A stretch of DNA of 64,000 bases from Arctopsyche grandis (GCF_051622035.1 NC_135365.1:4516501-4580500), one strand, 5' to 3'. Shown: positions 44,601 through 55,204, counted from the stretch's first letter. Notes: generated from the letters alone by a model not told the origin. Translations and numbers: made by a program.

Positions 44601-45261
44601 AATCTTATAAACCGACTGCCCGATTATTTGGATATCATGATTAAGAAGATAGCCAAAGATTTGCACGCGGCCAGTGATACAAAACGCGTTGAACAGGTAT
44701 TACAGTATTCCATTGGAATGGTGAGACTTTTGTGAATTTAAATGTATGTATGTGTGTATTGGAATTGTGCGTATTGTAGGAACCTGCCGACGGTGAAGTA
44801 ACCGAAGAACAGATGGAAGCGGATTTGATCAAAGAAGGAGATTCAAATGACGTCGAACAGGTTTTATTGTTGTTTTTAATTGGATGTGTTTTGGATTTGA
44901 GTAGTGGTTTGAATTATTTCATCGTTTTCAGTCTCAAGATTCCGAAATGCAATCGGGTGATGGAAAAGATTATGAAAGTAGCGGCAAATCTCATCCTAGA
45001 GGAATATCCGAGCAGCAGTTGAGTGACGTTTGCGAGAAGCTGCAGGGAGATTGGAAGAAATTAGCTGCGAAATTAGGGTTTAAAGATGATGAAATACTGT
45101 TTTTCAAACAGGATAATCCCACTAATGCCGTACGTGCAAGGAAAATGCTTGAGATACATTTCCAAGACGATGAAGATGCGTCTGTTGAAAATTTAGCGTA
45201 CATCTTGGAAGGATTGGGGCTGTTGGAAGCGGCTGTTGTGCTTAAAGAGTCAGAGGATTGA
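41660..45261 (+). CDS. Thoc1: THO complex subunit 1 (THOC1), nine coding exons
   Basis: Exons: 41660-41710, 41822-42535, 42616-42875, 42950-43122, 43193-43334, 44300-44385, 44461-44696, 44780-44860 and 44932-45261. All have GT-AG borders with consistent phases; 2073 nt, 690 aa (human THOC1 is 657 aa). THOC1 is a core subunit of the nuclear THO/TREX complex that couples transcription to mRNA export. Diagnostic segments include LLRMCNDLLRRLSRSQNT and IDYNLYCKFWALQDFFRNP in exon 2, KHYFAKFLTNQKLLELQLSD in exon 3, LTKLWNLCPDN in exon 6 and FGWRALRLLACRSPHFF in exon 7. The C-terminal ~80 residues (about 605-683, exon 9) form the death domain. An acidic DWTDWAEWEEWG insert near residue 30 is unusual relative to human. 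Intron 5 (965 bp) contains two inverted SINEs. Confidence 0.95.
43381..43800 (-). mobile_element. tRNA-derived SINE, head type D, in THOC1 intron 5
   Basis: Inverted copy: tail complement ACAGGTAAACCCTAATGCGC at the left, body (AACGATCGACTTGGACTCAC) and a head ending near 43795. On the - strand the head reads AGTATTGCTTTGTGGTTGCA and GGGTTCGATCCC, distinct from the neighbouring copy. Confidence 0.75.
43801..44257 (-). mobile_element. tRNA-derived SINE, head type A, complete, in THOC1 intron 5
   Basis: The most complete type A copy. On the - strand: GCATAGCTCGGTCGTTAAGC (A box), CCGGGTTCGATCCC (B box), the common body, and the CCAGGAAGGC...GGCCTTCCTGG hairpin tail ending in an A-rich run. It supplies the empty site for the TTAA MITE at 5499. 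Confidence 0.85.
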
Positions 45262-45340
45262 GTCTTTTATTCGGCACGCTACAAATTGTTTAATTGAATC
45301 GAAATATTTTAATTTGATATTTTTAAAATATAATATTGTG

Positions 45341-45346
45341 AATAAA
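45341..45346 (+). terminator. THOC1 polyadenylation signal
   Basis: AATAAA 80 bp downstream of the THOC1 stop codon, giving a short 3' UTR. Confidence 0.7.
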
Positions 45347-46400
45347 ATAACATCGTTTTAATATGATTTTTTTTTTTTTTATACCTTCATATAATAAATA
45401 AAGTACATAGTTTGATGTGAGACATTTTTTGAAACATATAATTTACATATGTATTGGAGTCTGTTGTAAAACTAGAACAATGGTTATATATGTATATATA
45501 TGTACATATGTAAACCTTGTATCTTTACGATATGTATGAATAAACCCATATTCATATTTCACACCGTGAGATAGTATCTCATCATTTGTCTGGAAGGATG
45601 AAAACATTACGTTTCAAGTGGAAAAGATATTTCACTGCAAATTTCAACGTATATTATGTTTCCCACTGCTATATTTTGCAAGCAAAATATTCACATGTTG
45701 ACATTTCCAAACGCGATAAAAATGCACACCACCTTTTTCTTTTATATAACATTCAATATTTTATTTATAAAATAAAATATTGAATGTTCGGAATACAACG
45801 CAATATTATTCTTCAGTTTTTGCAAAATTTATCTTTGTAAATTTTCGCGGTATATCTTTTGCCACTGTCTAAGAAACCATAAATCTCTTCATTCATGCCT
45901 GTCTAACGATTAAACGCATTTTATACTGTTTCCGCCTATCTTGGTCAAACTTTGTGGAATGAGCTTGCTGAAAATGCTTCACTTGGTGCCAAACTTTTCA
46001 GCGGGCCCTTCATTGATTGATTGCTAAATGCGAACGCCAGAGTTGCAACTTTAATTAGAAGTTTTTTTCGAAAACTTTTCGCTTATACAACGTCCATAAT
46101 ACAAGTCAACAGGAACAATCTAAACCTACTTCCTACTCTGAATAATTCACAAAACTTAATTTACACCTCACTAATTAACCAAATTAATTAATATTTGCCA
46201 ATGAGCTTTGCTATTGTAGGAATATAGCACAACTTGTACTATCCCGAATCGAGGTAGATGATCTCATCAAAATACAAATCACCCAATTGCATTGGTTTGG
46301 TGATTACTGGTCACAAAGGACTCGTCACAAAGTCACTAAAATCTCTATAACAGAATATCTGGCAGCCGACAAGTCCATCGTACTAACGAGAACTTGAGTG
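45347..46400. other. Intergenic with a near-perfect AT hairpin
   Basis: At 45748-45788 a 17-bp arm (AACATTCAATATTTTAT) is followed after 7 nt by its exact complement. Weaker outer complementarity (CAAGTGGAAAAGATAT near 45617 against ATATCTTTTGCCACTG near 45852) suggests an old foldback element. No gene is recognised. Confidence 0.45.
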
Positions 46401-47330
46401 CCAAATATTATGTATTCGCGATTTTCATGGCAAAAATTGTCTATGTGACCACCTCAATGTGACGAATAATCCAATTACCATTGCATCATCGCGTTCCTGT
46501 ACGAGCATGCATAGCCAACCTCGCCCGAAATAGCTATAAGGGCAAAGACAATTCGACTTGCTCTACCTAAACAATTTTGAGCCCAAAGGAACCCCCGAAA
46601 GAATAATCTCATCATAAAGTTACGCATTAAACAAACTCGAGCCCATAGGAATCTTCGAGAACATGATTTCACCAGTTAATCCACGCATTGCACAACCGAT
46701 CAGGATATAAACTATCACATCAGCCCCGGATCACAGTGAGCTACTGGAGTTCAGCCTGCCCCTTCCTCCGAAGTCGAGCAACTATCTCCTTCGTCGTATG
46801 TACTTGTATAGTATAATATAATTAATATACTTGTATCCACTTAACATTGAAGATCCTCTTAAAAACTCAACCGAGTTTCCACGGTCGAAACATAACCACT
46901 CGTCCTATACTATGCAACTCTAAATAAGTATACGTTTCCTTTTGCTCTAATTGTCAAGTTAATTGAAATTAGGTATGTACATATTTATGAACTGAATCGG
47001 AGAAGCGCTTACTTACGAAAGAATTTCAAATATAGTAAGGCACTCGAGTTCAATCAATCGTATTTCATTTGGTAAGCGGTTCAAAATCTGCTTGATCTGC
47101 AGTTTTTTGATGATGTGGCATGAAGAGAAGACAGCCTGGAGAAACTGGTTGTGGGAAGAAGAGGAAGGGGCAGATGCAAATCTCTTGATGCGTTGGATCA
47201 ATCACATTCAATCTAGGACAGGCTATTAAGGCTAAGTTTGCATTAATAGAAAAATTGAACTAAGAATTCTATATAAGAAGAATCGACAATAGAAATGCTA
47301 ATTTTATAAAATGGCGGTTTTAGATATGTA
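46400..47330. other. Intergenic with repeat fragments
   Basis: At 46430-46485 a stretch (AATTGTCTATGTGACCACCT, CAATGTGACGAATAATCCAA) matches, inverted, 38555-38610 within the second hAT. At about 47100-47220 GAAGAGGAAGGGGCAGATGC reads as a decayed LINE family 3 C-terminus (GRRGRGR type). No gene is recognised. Confidence 0.4.
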
Positions 47331-47745
47331 CATGTAGTCTCCCTCATGGGAACGAAAATGAAACGCCCGAAAAGGCAAATATCGGAAGGCAAAGATCGAA
47401 AACCGAAAGATCTTAATTCGAAACATAAAAAAAGGGTGCATGGTAAACGGTACTATGAATATATAATATATATGAGTGGCATGCGGTGAAATTATCTCTC
47501 TTTTTTTTTTGTCATACAGTCTTGTTTAATGTGCGCGCGCAGAATACGGGAGGAAAAGCCTGTTCCTCTTCTTCCTGTTGTATCCTGCTCGCGCAAATTA
47601 AGTGAGTATATTCGACGGGGGAAGAGACCCTTTTTTTCATCTTTCGACTTAAGATCTTTCGATTTTCGATCTTTGCCTTCCGATATTTGCGTTTTCGGGC
47701 GTTTCACTTTCGGTCCCGTGAGGTAGACCCGTACATGTAGTAGAT
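47330..47745. mobile_element. Foldback element with ~90-bp inverted arms
   Basis: Left arm at 47360-47415 (CGCCCGAAAAGGCAAATATC, GGCAAAGATCGAAAACCGAA) is complementary to the right arm at 47640-47710 (TTCGATCTTTGCCTTCCGAT, GCGTTTTCGGGCGTTTC). The similarity extends outward to GTCTCCCTCATGGG and CCCGTGAGGTAGAC. The centre contains the same segment as 33942-34100, here without its right terminus. The open frames at 47492-47726 are shadows. Confidence 0.75.
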
Positions 47746-47860
47746 AAAATGGCGAACGAACTGCAGCGTTGGAGACGAAGTAATTTCATATGTCTGTCGT
47801 TTTACCTATGAAAAAGAAAGTTAAATGCACCATTAGAAAAACAATTTGTATCAATTCATA

Positions 47861-50800
47861 TCAAAATACATATATAAATATTTGAATGCAATCACCGGTA
47901 TTGACTTTGAGAAGAATGTTAGTAACTGCGGCACGATTGAACTTCATGGCGTAGTCTAAAGGTGAGTTGCCGTATTTATCCGTGGCGCTAGTATCGGCTC
48001 CTTGGTGGATCAACAGACAAACAATGGTGGCTCTGCCACACTTGGCTGCTAAATGTAGAGGCGTTTTTCCATCGATAGTTTGGGCATTGACGTCAATGTT
48101 GTCCACGCCTCGGATGATATAGTCTACAGCGCGGTATCTCAAGTGCAAGATGGCTAAATGCAACAGGGAGTGCCCTGCTCCGTCCAATTTGCGTGAATCG
48201 GCGCCATTTTGTAGTAACAGTTTCACGGCATCCATTTTACCACGGCGGGAGAGGTGGTATAATGGCGGTCGACTTTTACCATCAACCATATTAACTTCAG
48301 CACCGTTTTGGAGTAGAAATGTAATAATTTGCAAATGAAATTTCGCTGCAGCCAAGTGCAAAGCTGACTGACCGAATTTGTCACGTACATTGATTTCGGC
48401 ACATTCTTCTATCAACACAGTGACTGCTTTGTAATTGTTTATGTTTGATGCCAAGTGCAGGGGCGTGCGATTGATTTGGTCCACTGGATTGGGACTAGCT
48501 CCCAAATGAATTAGCAATTTGATTATTTCTTTGCTGATATGTTTTTGATTATCCGCAATGTCGTGAAGAGCCGTCCATCCAACTTTGTTAGTAATATTTG
48601 GATCGATTCCTGCTGCAACCAAAAATTTTATAATAGGTTCATTTTCTCCACGTACAGCGATATGCAGCATTGAATTTCCTATTTCATCCACAGCAGTGAG
48701 ATCAAAGCCTAATTGGATGATGAATTTAATAGTGTCTACGTCGCATCTGTAAGCAGCAGCCAGGAGCAAATTCCTACCAGATTTAGAGACGAATTTTGAA
48801 TTTGCTCCATTATTTAACAAACGTTTTATTGCTTCAAATCTTCCACATTTTGCTGCCCGGAAGAGTGGCGTGTCACCGCTTTCATCACACACATCAACAT
48901 CACCTTCCTTATCCAAAAGCAGTTGCATAACATTTAGACTACCTTCATCTGCAGCCCAATGAAGTGGTCTAGATTTATATACATTGCTAACATTTGGATC
49001 TTCACCTTTCTCTAAAAGTCTTTTCAATTCTTCAACCGCATCGTATTTCGCAATGTAATGCAAGATCGAGTTGCCTTTATCGTTAGTAATTTTTGGATCA
49101 GCTCCTCTTTTCAATAATAGATTCATCGCATTGAATTTATTATTTTGAGCGGCACAAATGAGAGGAGTGGCACCATCTTTAGCGGTTACATCAATGTCTG
49201 CTTTTTTCTCTAAAAGTTTTTGCATTACTCTGAGACTTCCGTTTTCAGCAGCCCAATGAAGTGGTGTAGATTCGTCGTTATTACGAGCGTTTAGATTTGC
49301 ACCTTTCTTTAGAAGTTGGTCGATTTCTTCAACTGCATCGTACGTCGCAGTATAGTGAAAGACTGAGTTACCATCTTCATTAATACTTTTGGGATCAGCT
49401 CCCCTTTCTAATAATAGTTTCACCACTTTGGAATGATTGTTTCTTGCAGCGCAAAGTAGTGGAGTATCACTGCATATGTCAGGAATATTGACGTCTGCCC
49501 CCTTGTCTAAAAGTAGTTGTACTATTCTAAGACTTCCTATAACTGCACCCCAATGAAGTGGAGTAGATCCATGTATATTTTGTACGTTTGGATCTGCCCC
49601 TTTCTTTAAAAGCCTGTCCACTTCTTCATCAGCACCGTACGTAGCAATATAGTGTAAGATTGCGCTTCCATCTCTGTCAGTACTTTTTAGATCAGCTCCT
49701 CTATCCAACAATAGATTCATCGCTTTGAATTTGCTATTCCTTGCAGCGCAAAGGAGTGGTGTTTCACCGCCATTATTAAGTATGCCAAATTTTGCCCCAT
49801 TGTCTAAAAGCAGTTGAATAACTTTAATACTACCGTTCTGTGCAGCCCAATGAAGTGGCGTACATCCATTTTTATCGCGAACGTTCGGATCTTCACCGTG
49901 TTTTAAAATTCTGTCCATTTCATCAATTGCATCATACTTTGCAGCATAGTGTAAGACTGTATGTCTGTCTTTATTGGTACTGTTTAGGTCAGCACCTCTG
50001 TCCAAAAGTAGATTGAAAGCCTTGAAATTATCTGTCCCCGCTGCACAAAAGAGTGGAGTGTAACCGTTTTTATCGGCCATGTTAATATCTGCTCTATTAT
50101 CTATGAGAAGTTGCATTATGGGAAGATTTCCTGCTACTGAAGCCCATTGAAGTGGGGTAGATTCATCTTTATTACGAACGTTTGGATCAGCACCCATTTC
50201 CAGAAGATGTTTTGGAACTTCAAATCTACTGTTTCGGAGAGATTTAAAAATTGGCGTGTTGCCTAAATTATCATGAGAATTTATGTTCAGACCACATCTC
50301 AAGAGATAATCTATCATCTCTATGCCACAATCGGCCGTAGCCACATGAAGAGCTTTGCTCTCTGCAATCATCGACTTTAACAATGCAGGATCAGTCTCTT
50401 CTAGACTTCTGATTATATCCTTACATTTATCAATGTCTTCCTTTCTAACAGCATCATTGAAGCGAGCATGCCATCTAAGTGCTTCATCTTTGCCAGAGTG
50501 GAATTGTTGAATCAGAATTTCAACAATTTCACTATGACCGTTATACACAGCTAAATCTATTGGAGACATATTAAGAATAGATTGCTTACTAGTAAGCGTT
50601 TTGTCCTTACTAATGAGTATTTTGACGATTTCAACATGTCCATTCATTGCAGCAGAATGCAGTGGTGTTACATTTGCGAGATTTTTTGAACTGACATTTG
50701 CATTATGGTCGGTTAGAAATTTCACGACGTTTAAATTGCCATTTATCGACGCCTTATTCAAAATGGTGTCATTAAACCTGTCTTTACTGTCAATGCATTT

Positions 50801-53488
50801 TACATGTTGTAATATTTTGGCGATTGCAATTGTATCATTGCGATGTGAAGCCAGTAAATGAATAGGCGTATCATTCCAATAACCATAAGTTGAACTGTCA
50901 TGAAGTTCTGTTAGAATTTTTGGATATTTAGATGAATGCTCCCAAACATTGACCACGTGTTCGATAGAATTCGACTCTTCTAAAAGCTTAATGGCTTGCC
51001 TTAAAATTGTCTCTTCCTCGTTTATCTCAATTAAATGTATTTTTATTGCTTCTTGCACTAGTCGATGCACGTTGACTATTCCTCTTTCCAAGTCGATCAT
51101 ACTATAATTATTTAGCAGTCCGACAGCATTGTACAATATATCTTCGTCTTTTTCTAGTTTTAAAAATATATTCTCAACATCGATATTGTCTGCAGCCAGA
51201 TAAGACATGATCTTCATAATAGATAGGGCCAATTTTCCACACTGACCACACTCTTCTATCTTATTCAGAGTGATTCTCCACGTCGTCGCAATCGTTTGAT
51301 TATAAACATCATCATCTTCTTCATGGCCCTCTTTGAGTAGTATCATCCGTTGTTCTTTATACAAATCTAAGTAATTAATAATTTTGAAGTCCTTAGGCTT
51401 TCTTTTCCAATTTTCTTTTTGACTTTGCTGTTGAATATAACCAACTGCTTGCCTTAACGCTAATGGAAATCTCTCTAAAACGCTTGCTAGCGTTCTGACA
51501 TCGTCTTCGCTTTCATCAATCAAGGATTTATTTAGATATTCCACAGCTTCTTCCATAGTAAATCCATCCAAACGAATCACTGCAATATCGCCCTTAAGTC
51601 CGATGTTCCAATTTTGGCAGCGAGATGTTATTAGTGTGTATATGAAGTTGTTCTTTGAGAAACCGTTGAATAAGTAGTTCTTTATGGCTTTGTAGTCATC
51701 AACGTTGTCGAAAATCACAAGAGTGTTGCCACTTTTGTCGAAGTACGAATATATATCTTCGATGACGTATTTCATGTCGCGTTCTTTCTCATTTATTTGG
51801 GTTTGTGCTTGAGCTATTCTTTCTGAATCAATTTTATCATCTATTTTTCTGTGTGTAATCAACTTAATGTCGAGTTTTTTCGCTAACGATTTAATCGACT
51901 CCAGTATGGTCTCTTGCTTTTCGGCATTTATGAAGACGATGTTATAATAATAGTCATTAAAAATTTCCACGTATTTACTGGACAGTTCTGTCTTCCCAAT
52001 TCCGCCTAAGCCTACTATTGAAGCAGTTTGCGAAATAACGGTGGTTTTCTTTCCCTCTATTAAAGCGTCGTGTAAAAGCTTTAATTCGGTAATTCTCCCT
52101 TCAAAGGTTTTCACCGGTTTCTTTAAGCGAAATAAAATTCGTTCGACTTTACAGTTTTGCTCGATTTTTTTATTCACATCTTCTACCACTGCTAAAACCT
52201 TCTCGGTCGTTTCTCTTGTGATTTGATGCAGTTCTTGATTTTTCTCTGCTTTGATGTCGCGATCCATTTGCGCTGACTCCAGTTGATCCATAACTTTTCG
52301 TTGCCCGTCGATTATGTCCATCAACTGATGCTCGATTGCTTTCATGGCTATCAAATGCCACTCTCCGATTTCATGGTGTTTGTCTATGATCTGTTTCAAG
52401 TTTTCCTTCGTATGTTCGAGTATTTCTTCGGTCAACTGTACGATTCTCCGTTGAGCTGCAACTCCATCACTATCATTGATTTTCTTCAAAATTTTCCCAT
52501 ACTGTAACTCATAGAAATCTTCAGTCTTTTTCAAATAACATGGATGCATGCAAGTTCTTTTACATTTTTCAGAAAGATAATATCCATCTAAAGTTTCATC
52601 TTGAAAACGAAGCCTATAGCCGTATTTTTCACAGTTAGATTTGTCTCTCGCGTATACATTATAATCCTCTTCGCCTTCTTTTTTTTCAGTGACTCCAGCT
52701 TCATCGAACAGATTTGCTGTATTCCAATCATTGTTTTGATTTTCACACTCTTTATGAGATTCTTTACATTTATATTGGATGTCATAGCCCGGTTTCCAAA
52801 TTATATCGGGAATAATTGCAGATTTAGATTTAGATTTTCCTTCTATGACTTTTTGAGCGTTCATCTTGAAATCTATTGTTGTCGGAGGCACCCGGGCTAT
52901 TAACTTTTTATTTATTTTTCTGTAACTTTTTTGAAATTTGCGTACCATTTTATTTTTGCTGTACGATTCAAGTGGATTGGTTTTGAATCTGTTCATGAAC
53001 CTTTGTGCAGCATCTATTGCAACATTTTTCATTGCTTCTTGAGGTCCATATTTGGAATACAAGTCAACGAATTGAAACTCAAAGCTTCTAAATACGTCAA
53101 TAGCAATATCCACGAACAAACGTCTGCCTTTTTCTTTTGACTTTTGAAAACTGTAGACTATTTCATGGTATTCTAAAGATTTATTTTTTTTTAGTATTTC
53201 AAATGGCATTCTTAGAGGTTTCCGAAGAAGTTTTACCACTTTGTTTGTACCTGAACATATATAATTCGTTGCAACCATTCCTAAAGCAATTTCTAGCGCT
53301 TCTGGAATTAGTCCTGATTTTTTGATAATGCCTTCCAATATATCGTAGTGTAGTTTTAACGTAGTTTCCATTTCGGTTACGAAATATTTCACAAAGTCCA
53401 GCAATCTATCATTTAAATCGTAAGAAGACATTAGAAACTCTTCAGAATTTGCACTCATTCGAGGGACAGCCATAATATTAGAAGCCAT
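47861..53488 (-). CDS. Giant NB-ARC STAND ATPase with ankyrin repeats (NLR-like), single exon
   Basis: 1875 aa in one uninterrupted frame. The first ATG is at 53488-53486 (MASNIM); another ATG five codons on has a better -3 base. Residues 1-480: a mainly helical, lysine-rich region with scattered Cys (~241-317), of no family I recognise. NB-ARC ~460-815: GRITEL just before the core, Walker A GLGGIGKT (~493-500), Walker B LVIFDNVDD (~590-598), sensor ITSRCQNW (~620), FPLAL (~674, GLPLAL-like), a winged-helix region, and VNVHRLVQEA (~805) at the MHD position. Ankyrin repeats ~870-1860, about 30 units. No signal peptide or membrane segment is obvious, so it is probably cytosolic. Known STAND proteins of this type (APAF1, plant NB-LRRs, bacterial and fungal NB-ARC proteins) switch on nucleotide exchange and oligomerise after ligand sensing by the repeats; such a role here is inference. 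The C-terminal 10 residues beyond the last repeat may be intron read-through. Confidence 0.85.
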   Translation of the reverse strand: MASNIMAVPRMSANSEEFLMSSYDLNDRLLDFVKYFVTEMETTLKLHYDILEGIIKKSGLIPEALEIALGMVATNYICSGTNKVVKLLRKPLRMPFEILKKNKSLEYHEIVYSFQKSKEKGRRLFVDIAIDVFRSFEFQFVDLYSKYGPQEAMKNVAIDAAQRFMNRFKTNPLESYSKNKMVRKFQKSYRKINKKLIARVPPTTIDFKMNAQKVIEGKSKSKSAIIPDIIWKPGYDIQYKCKESHKECENQNNDWNTANLFDEAGVTEKKEGEEDYNVYARDKSNCEKYGYRLRFQDETLDGYYLSEKCKRTCMHPCYLKKTEDFYELQYGKILKKINDSDGVAAQRRIVQLTEEILEHTKENLKQIIDKHHEIGEWHLIAMKAIEHQLMDIIDGQRKVMDQLESAQMDRDIKAEKNQELHQITRETTEKVLAVVEDVNKKIEQNCKVERILFRLKKPVKTFEGRITELKLLHDALIEGKKTTVISQTASIVGLGGIGKTELSSKYVEIFNDYYYNIVFINAEKQETILESIKSLAKKLDIKLITHRKIDDKIDSERIAQAQTQINEKERDMKYVIEDIYSYFDKSGNTLVIFDNVDDYKAIKNYLFNGFSKNNFIYTLITSRCQNWNIGLKGDIAVIRLDGFTMEEAVEYLNKSLIDESEDDVRTLASVLERFPLALRQAVGYIQQQSQKENWKRKPKDFKIINYLDLYKEQRMILLKEGHEEDDDVYNQTIATTWRITLNKIEECGQCGKLALSIMKIMSYLAADNIDVENIFLKLEKDEDILYNAVGLLNNYSMIDLERGIVNVHRLVQEAIKIHLIEINEEETILRQAIKLLEESNSIEHVVNVWEHSSKYPKILTELHDSSTYGYWNDTPIHLLASHRNDTIAIAKILQHVKCIDSKDRFNDTILNKASINGNLNVVKFLTDHNANVSSKNLANVTPLHSAAMNGHVEIVKILISKDKTLTSKQSILNMSPIDLAVYNGHSEIVEILIQQFHSGKDEALRWHARFNDAVRKEDIDKCKDIIRSLEETDPALLKSMIAESKALHVATADCGIEMIDYLLRCGLNINSHDNLGNTPIFKSLRNSRFEVPKHLLEMGADPNVRNKDESTPLQWASVAGNLPIMQLLIDNRADINMADKNGYTPLFCAAGTDNFKAFNLLLDRGADLNSTNKDRHTVLHYAAKYDAIDEMDRILKHGEDPNVRDKNGCTPLHWAAQNGSIKVIQLLLDNGAKFGILNNGGETPLLCAARNSKFKAMNLLLDRGADLKSTDRDGSAILHYIATYGADEEVDRLLKKGADPNVQNIHGSTPLHWGAVIGSLRIVQLLLDKGADVNIPDICSDTPLLCAARNNHSKVVKLLLERGADPKSINEDGNSVFHYTATYDAVEEIDQLLKKGANLNARNNDESTPLHWAAENGSLRVMQKLLEKKADIDVTAKDGATPLICAAQNNKFNAMNLLLKRGADPKITNDKGNSILHYIAKYDAVEELKRLLEKGEDPNVSNVYKSRPLHWAADEGSLNVMQLLLDKEGDVDVCDESGDTPLFRAAKCGRFEAIKRLLNNGANSKFVSKSGRNLLLAAAYRCDVDTIKFIIQLGFDLTAVDEIGNSMLHIAVRGENEPIIKFLVAAGIDPNITNKVGWTALHDIADNQKHISKEIIKLLIHLGASPNPVDQINRTPLHLASNINNYKAVTVLIEECAEINVRDKFGQSALHLAAAKFHLQIITFLLQNGAEVNMVDGKSRPPLYHLSRRGKMDAVKLLLQNGADSRKLDGAGHSLLHLAILHLRYRAVDYIIRGVDNIDVNAQTIDGKTPLHLAAKCGRATIVCLLIHQGADTSATDKYGNSPLDYAMKFNRAAVTNILLKVNTGDCIQIFIYVF
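48954..50440 (-). repeat. Five 297-bp (99-codon) tandem modules inside the ankyrin domain
   Basis: The codons for PLHWAA recur at 48951, 49248, 49545, 49842 and 50139 (+ strand positions of the GCAGCCCAAT-type word), exactly 297 bp apart each time. Each module carries three ankyrin repeats of the order PLHWAA, PLLCAARN, LHYIA. The units are diverged but never out of phase. Confidence 0.85.
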
Positions 53489-55204
53489 AAGTATTTTTTG
53501 TATTTCCAATCCAAATTTCAATACATAATATATTATATTTACGATTCCAATTATTGCAGGTTCTTGTGGATACGTTTCTCGCTTAGTTTATTCAATTTCA
53601 CTGTCTGTAATATATGTTATATAATATTTGTATTAGTTAAACAATTAAATACCAAATAAAGATTATATAAATACCAAATAAAGATATTATATCATATATA
53701 ATAACAATTTTGACATTAGGGATTCAAAAAATACCGACTCTTATCACTATCGGTATGATCGAATTTTTTTTCTCACTATCGTTAGTACCGGTATCGGCCG
53801 GTATTGATTCACTTGAGTAATTAGTACAATACAATTGAATTAATTATCAACAAAATATGAACTAATTAGCTGCTGGTTAATCATGAATTATTTTAATTAA
53901 TTACAAAATAATGTTTTGAGTCTTTTGAACCACGCGAATTACCAATCAGCGAGTGTCAAAAAAAAAGAGAATACATTTTTGTGACCTCTTTGCTTTGAAA
54001 AATTTTTGTGTGGAAGAGATGGGTTTTTAATTTAAATATTATATGTACATACATATACATATGTATTCAAATAATTGTCAATTAGTTTTAAAATAGGATT
54101 TCAAAAAAATCGAAAGGTGATTCGTCATTGTCAATAGCTATATGTATATCAATGTATATGAAAATATTCTCATTTTCGGTATACTTTATCTTTGATTTTT
54201 TTATGAATTTTTTCATAACAATGTTTTGTTATGAATTTTAAATAATTTAGCCGACATTGAATTGAAATTATTATATTTCGGTACTATTAGAAGTGTATTT
54301 TATACAAAATTTCTATAGAATCTATTTATATTTTGACCTATAACCAGAAGAACCGGTTCGGTAATTGGAATCCCCAGTTGAAATGTAAACTGTGACTTGT
54401 TTCTAAAGCCGAAATGTTAAATTAATATTTAAATACTAATGAAATTCAATTAAGTTTATGTATTTTTAAATGTATGGTAGTAAATAAACAGTTCTTGAAA
54501 TGCATCAATAAATTATTAAACTAGATAAGTTTTGTGGATAAATATATGTATATAGTTTGTATTTTTTTCGTTGATATTGAATATAAACATAAATTGAATT
54601 ACCAATTCATTACCAAAATGAGTATATACATTTTATATATTTATTTAAATTCATTATATGTAATTGCACTCATGTATGTTTGGTTAATAGAAACTACCCA
54701 GTTACGCACTTCATAAATTCTAATAAATAAATAAATATATGTATGTAAGGGATTGATTATTCAATGTTTACTAACTGTGGATGAAAGCCTCAAAAGAAAT
54801 CAATTACTTCGAAGCCAGACAATAGCTTCTTTTGAGTCGCGTACTCTTAGGATGCCCAAAATAATTTTTTAATAATAATTTTAATCAATAATAATTTGTA
54901 TATGTGCGAGTATTTAGAAGAAAATTTGAACCAAGCTAATTTTATAATTATTTGTATATAATAGAATATAATAATTACCGATGTTGATGTAGCGTTTAGT
55001 TCAATAGACGTGTATTTTGGTCGAGGTTCGATCCAAAGTGTGAATCAGTTGATAAAGTTGTGAACGCGAGTTTAAGCGGAAATGCCATTTTTAGAATATG
55101 ATGTAATCGTATTTTTTGTACACATGACGAATGATAAATAGCATGCTGTTTAGTCAGTACATATGAATTTAGTTTAAAATTAATCTATGTGTATGTATAT
55201 GTAT
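53489..55204. other. Upstream of the NB-ARC gene; no gene recognised
   Basis: Should contain the promoter of the - strand gene, but no clear TATA or initiator was found. At 53720-53820 a region rich in TACCGGTATCGG-like words resembles one near 60590-60670 and 61010, perhaps a degenerate repeat. The rest is AT-rich. Confidence 0.4.

Noticed and set aside
53489-53521. Upstream start for the NB-ARC protein
   Set aside because: The codon at 53521 is TTG, not ATG. The first ATG is at 53488.
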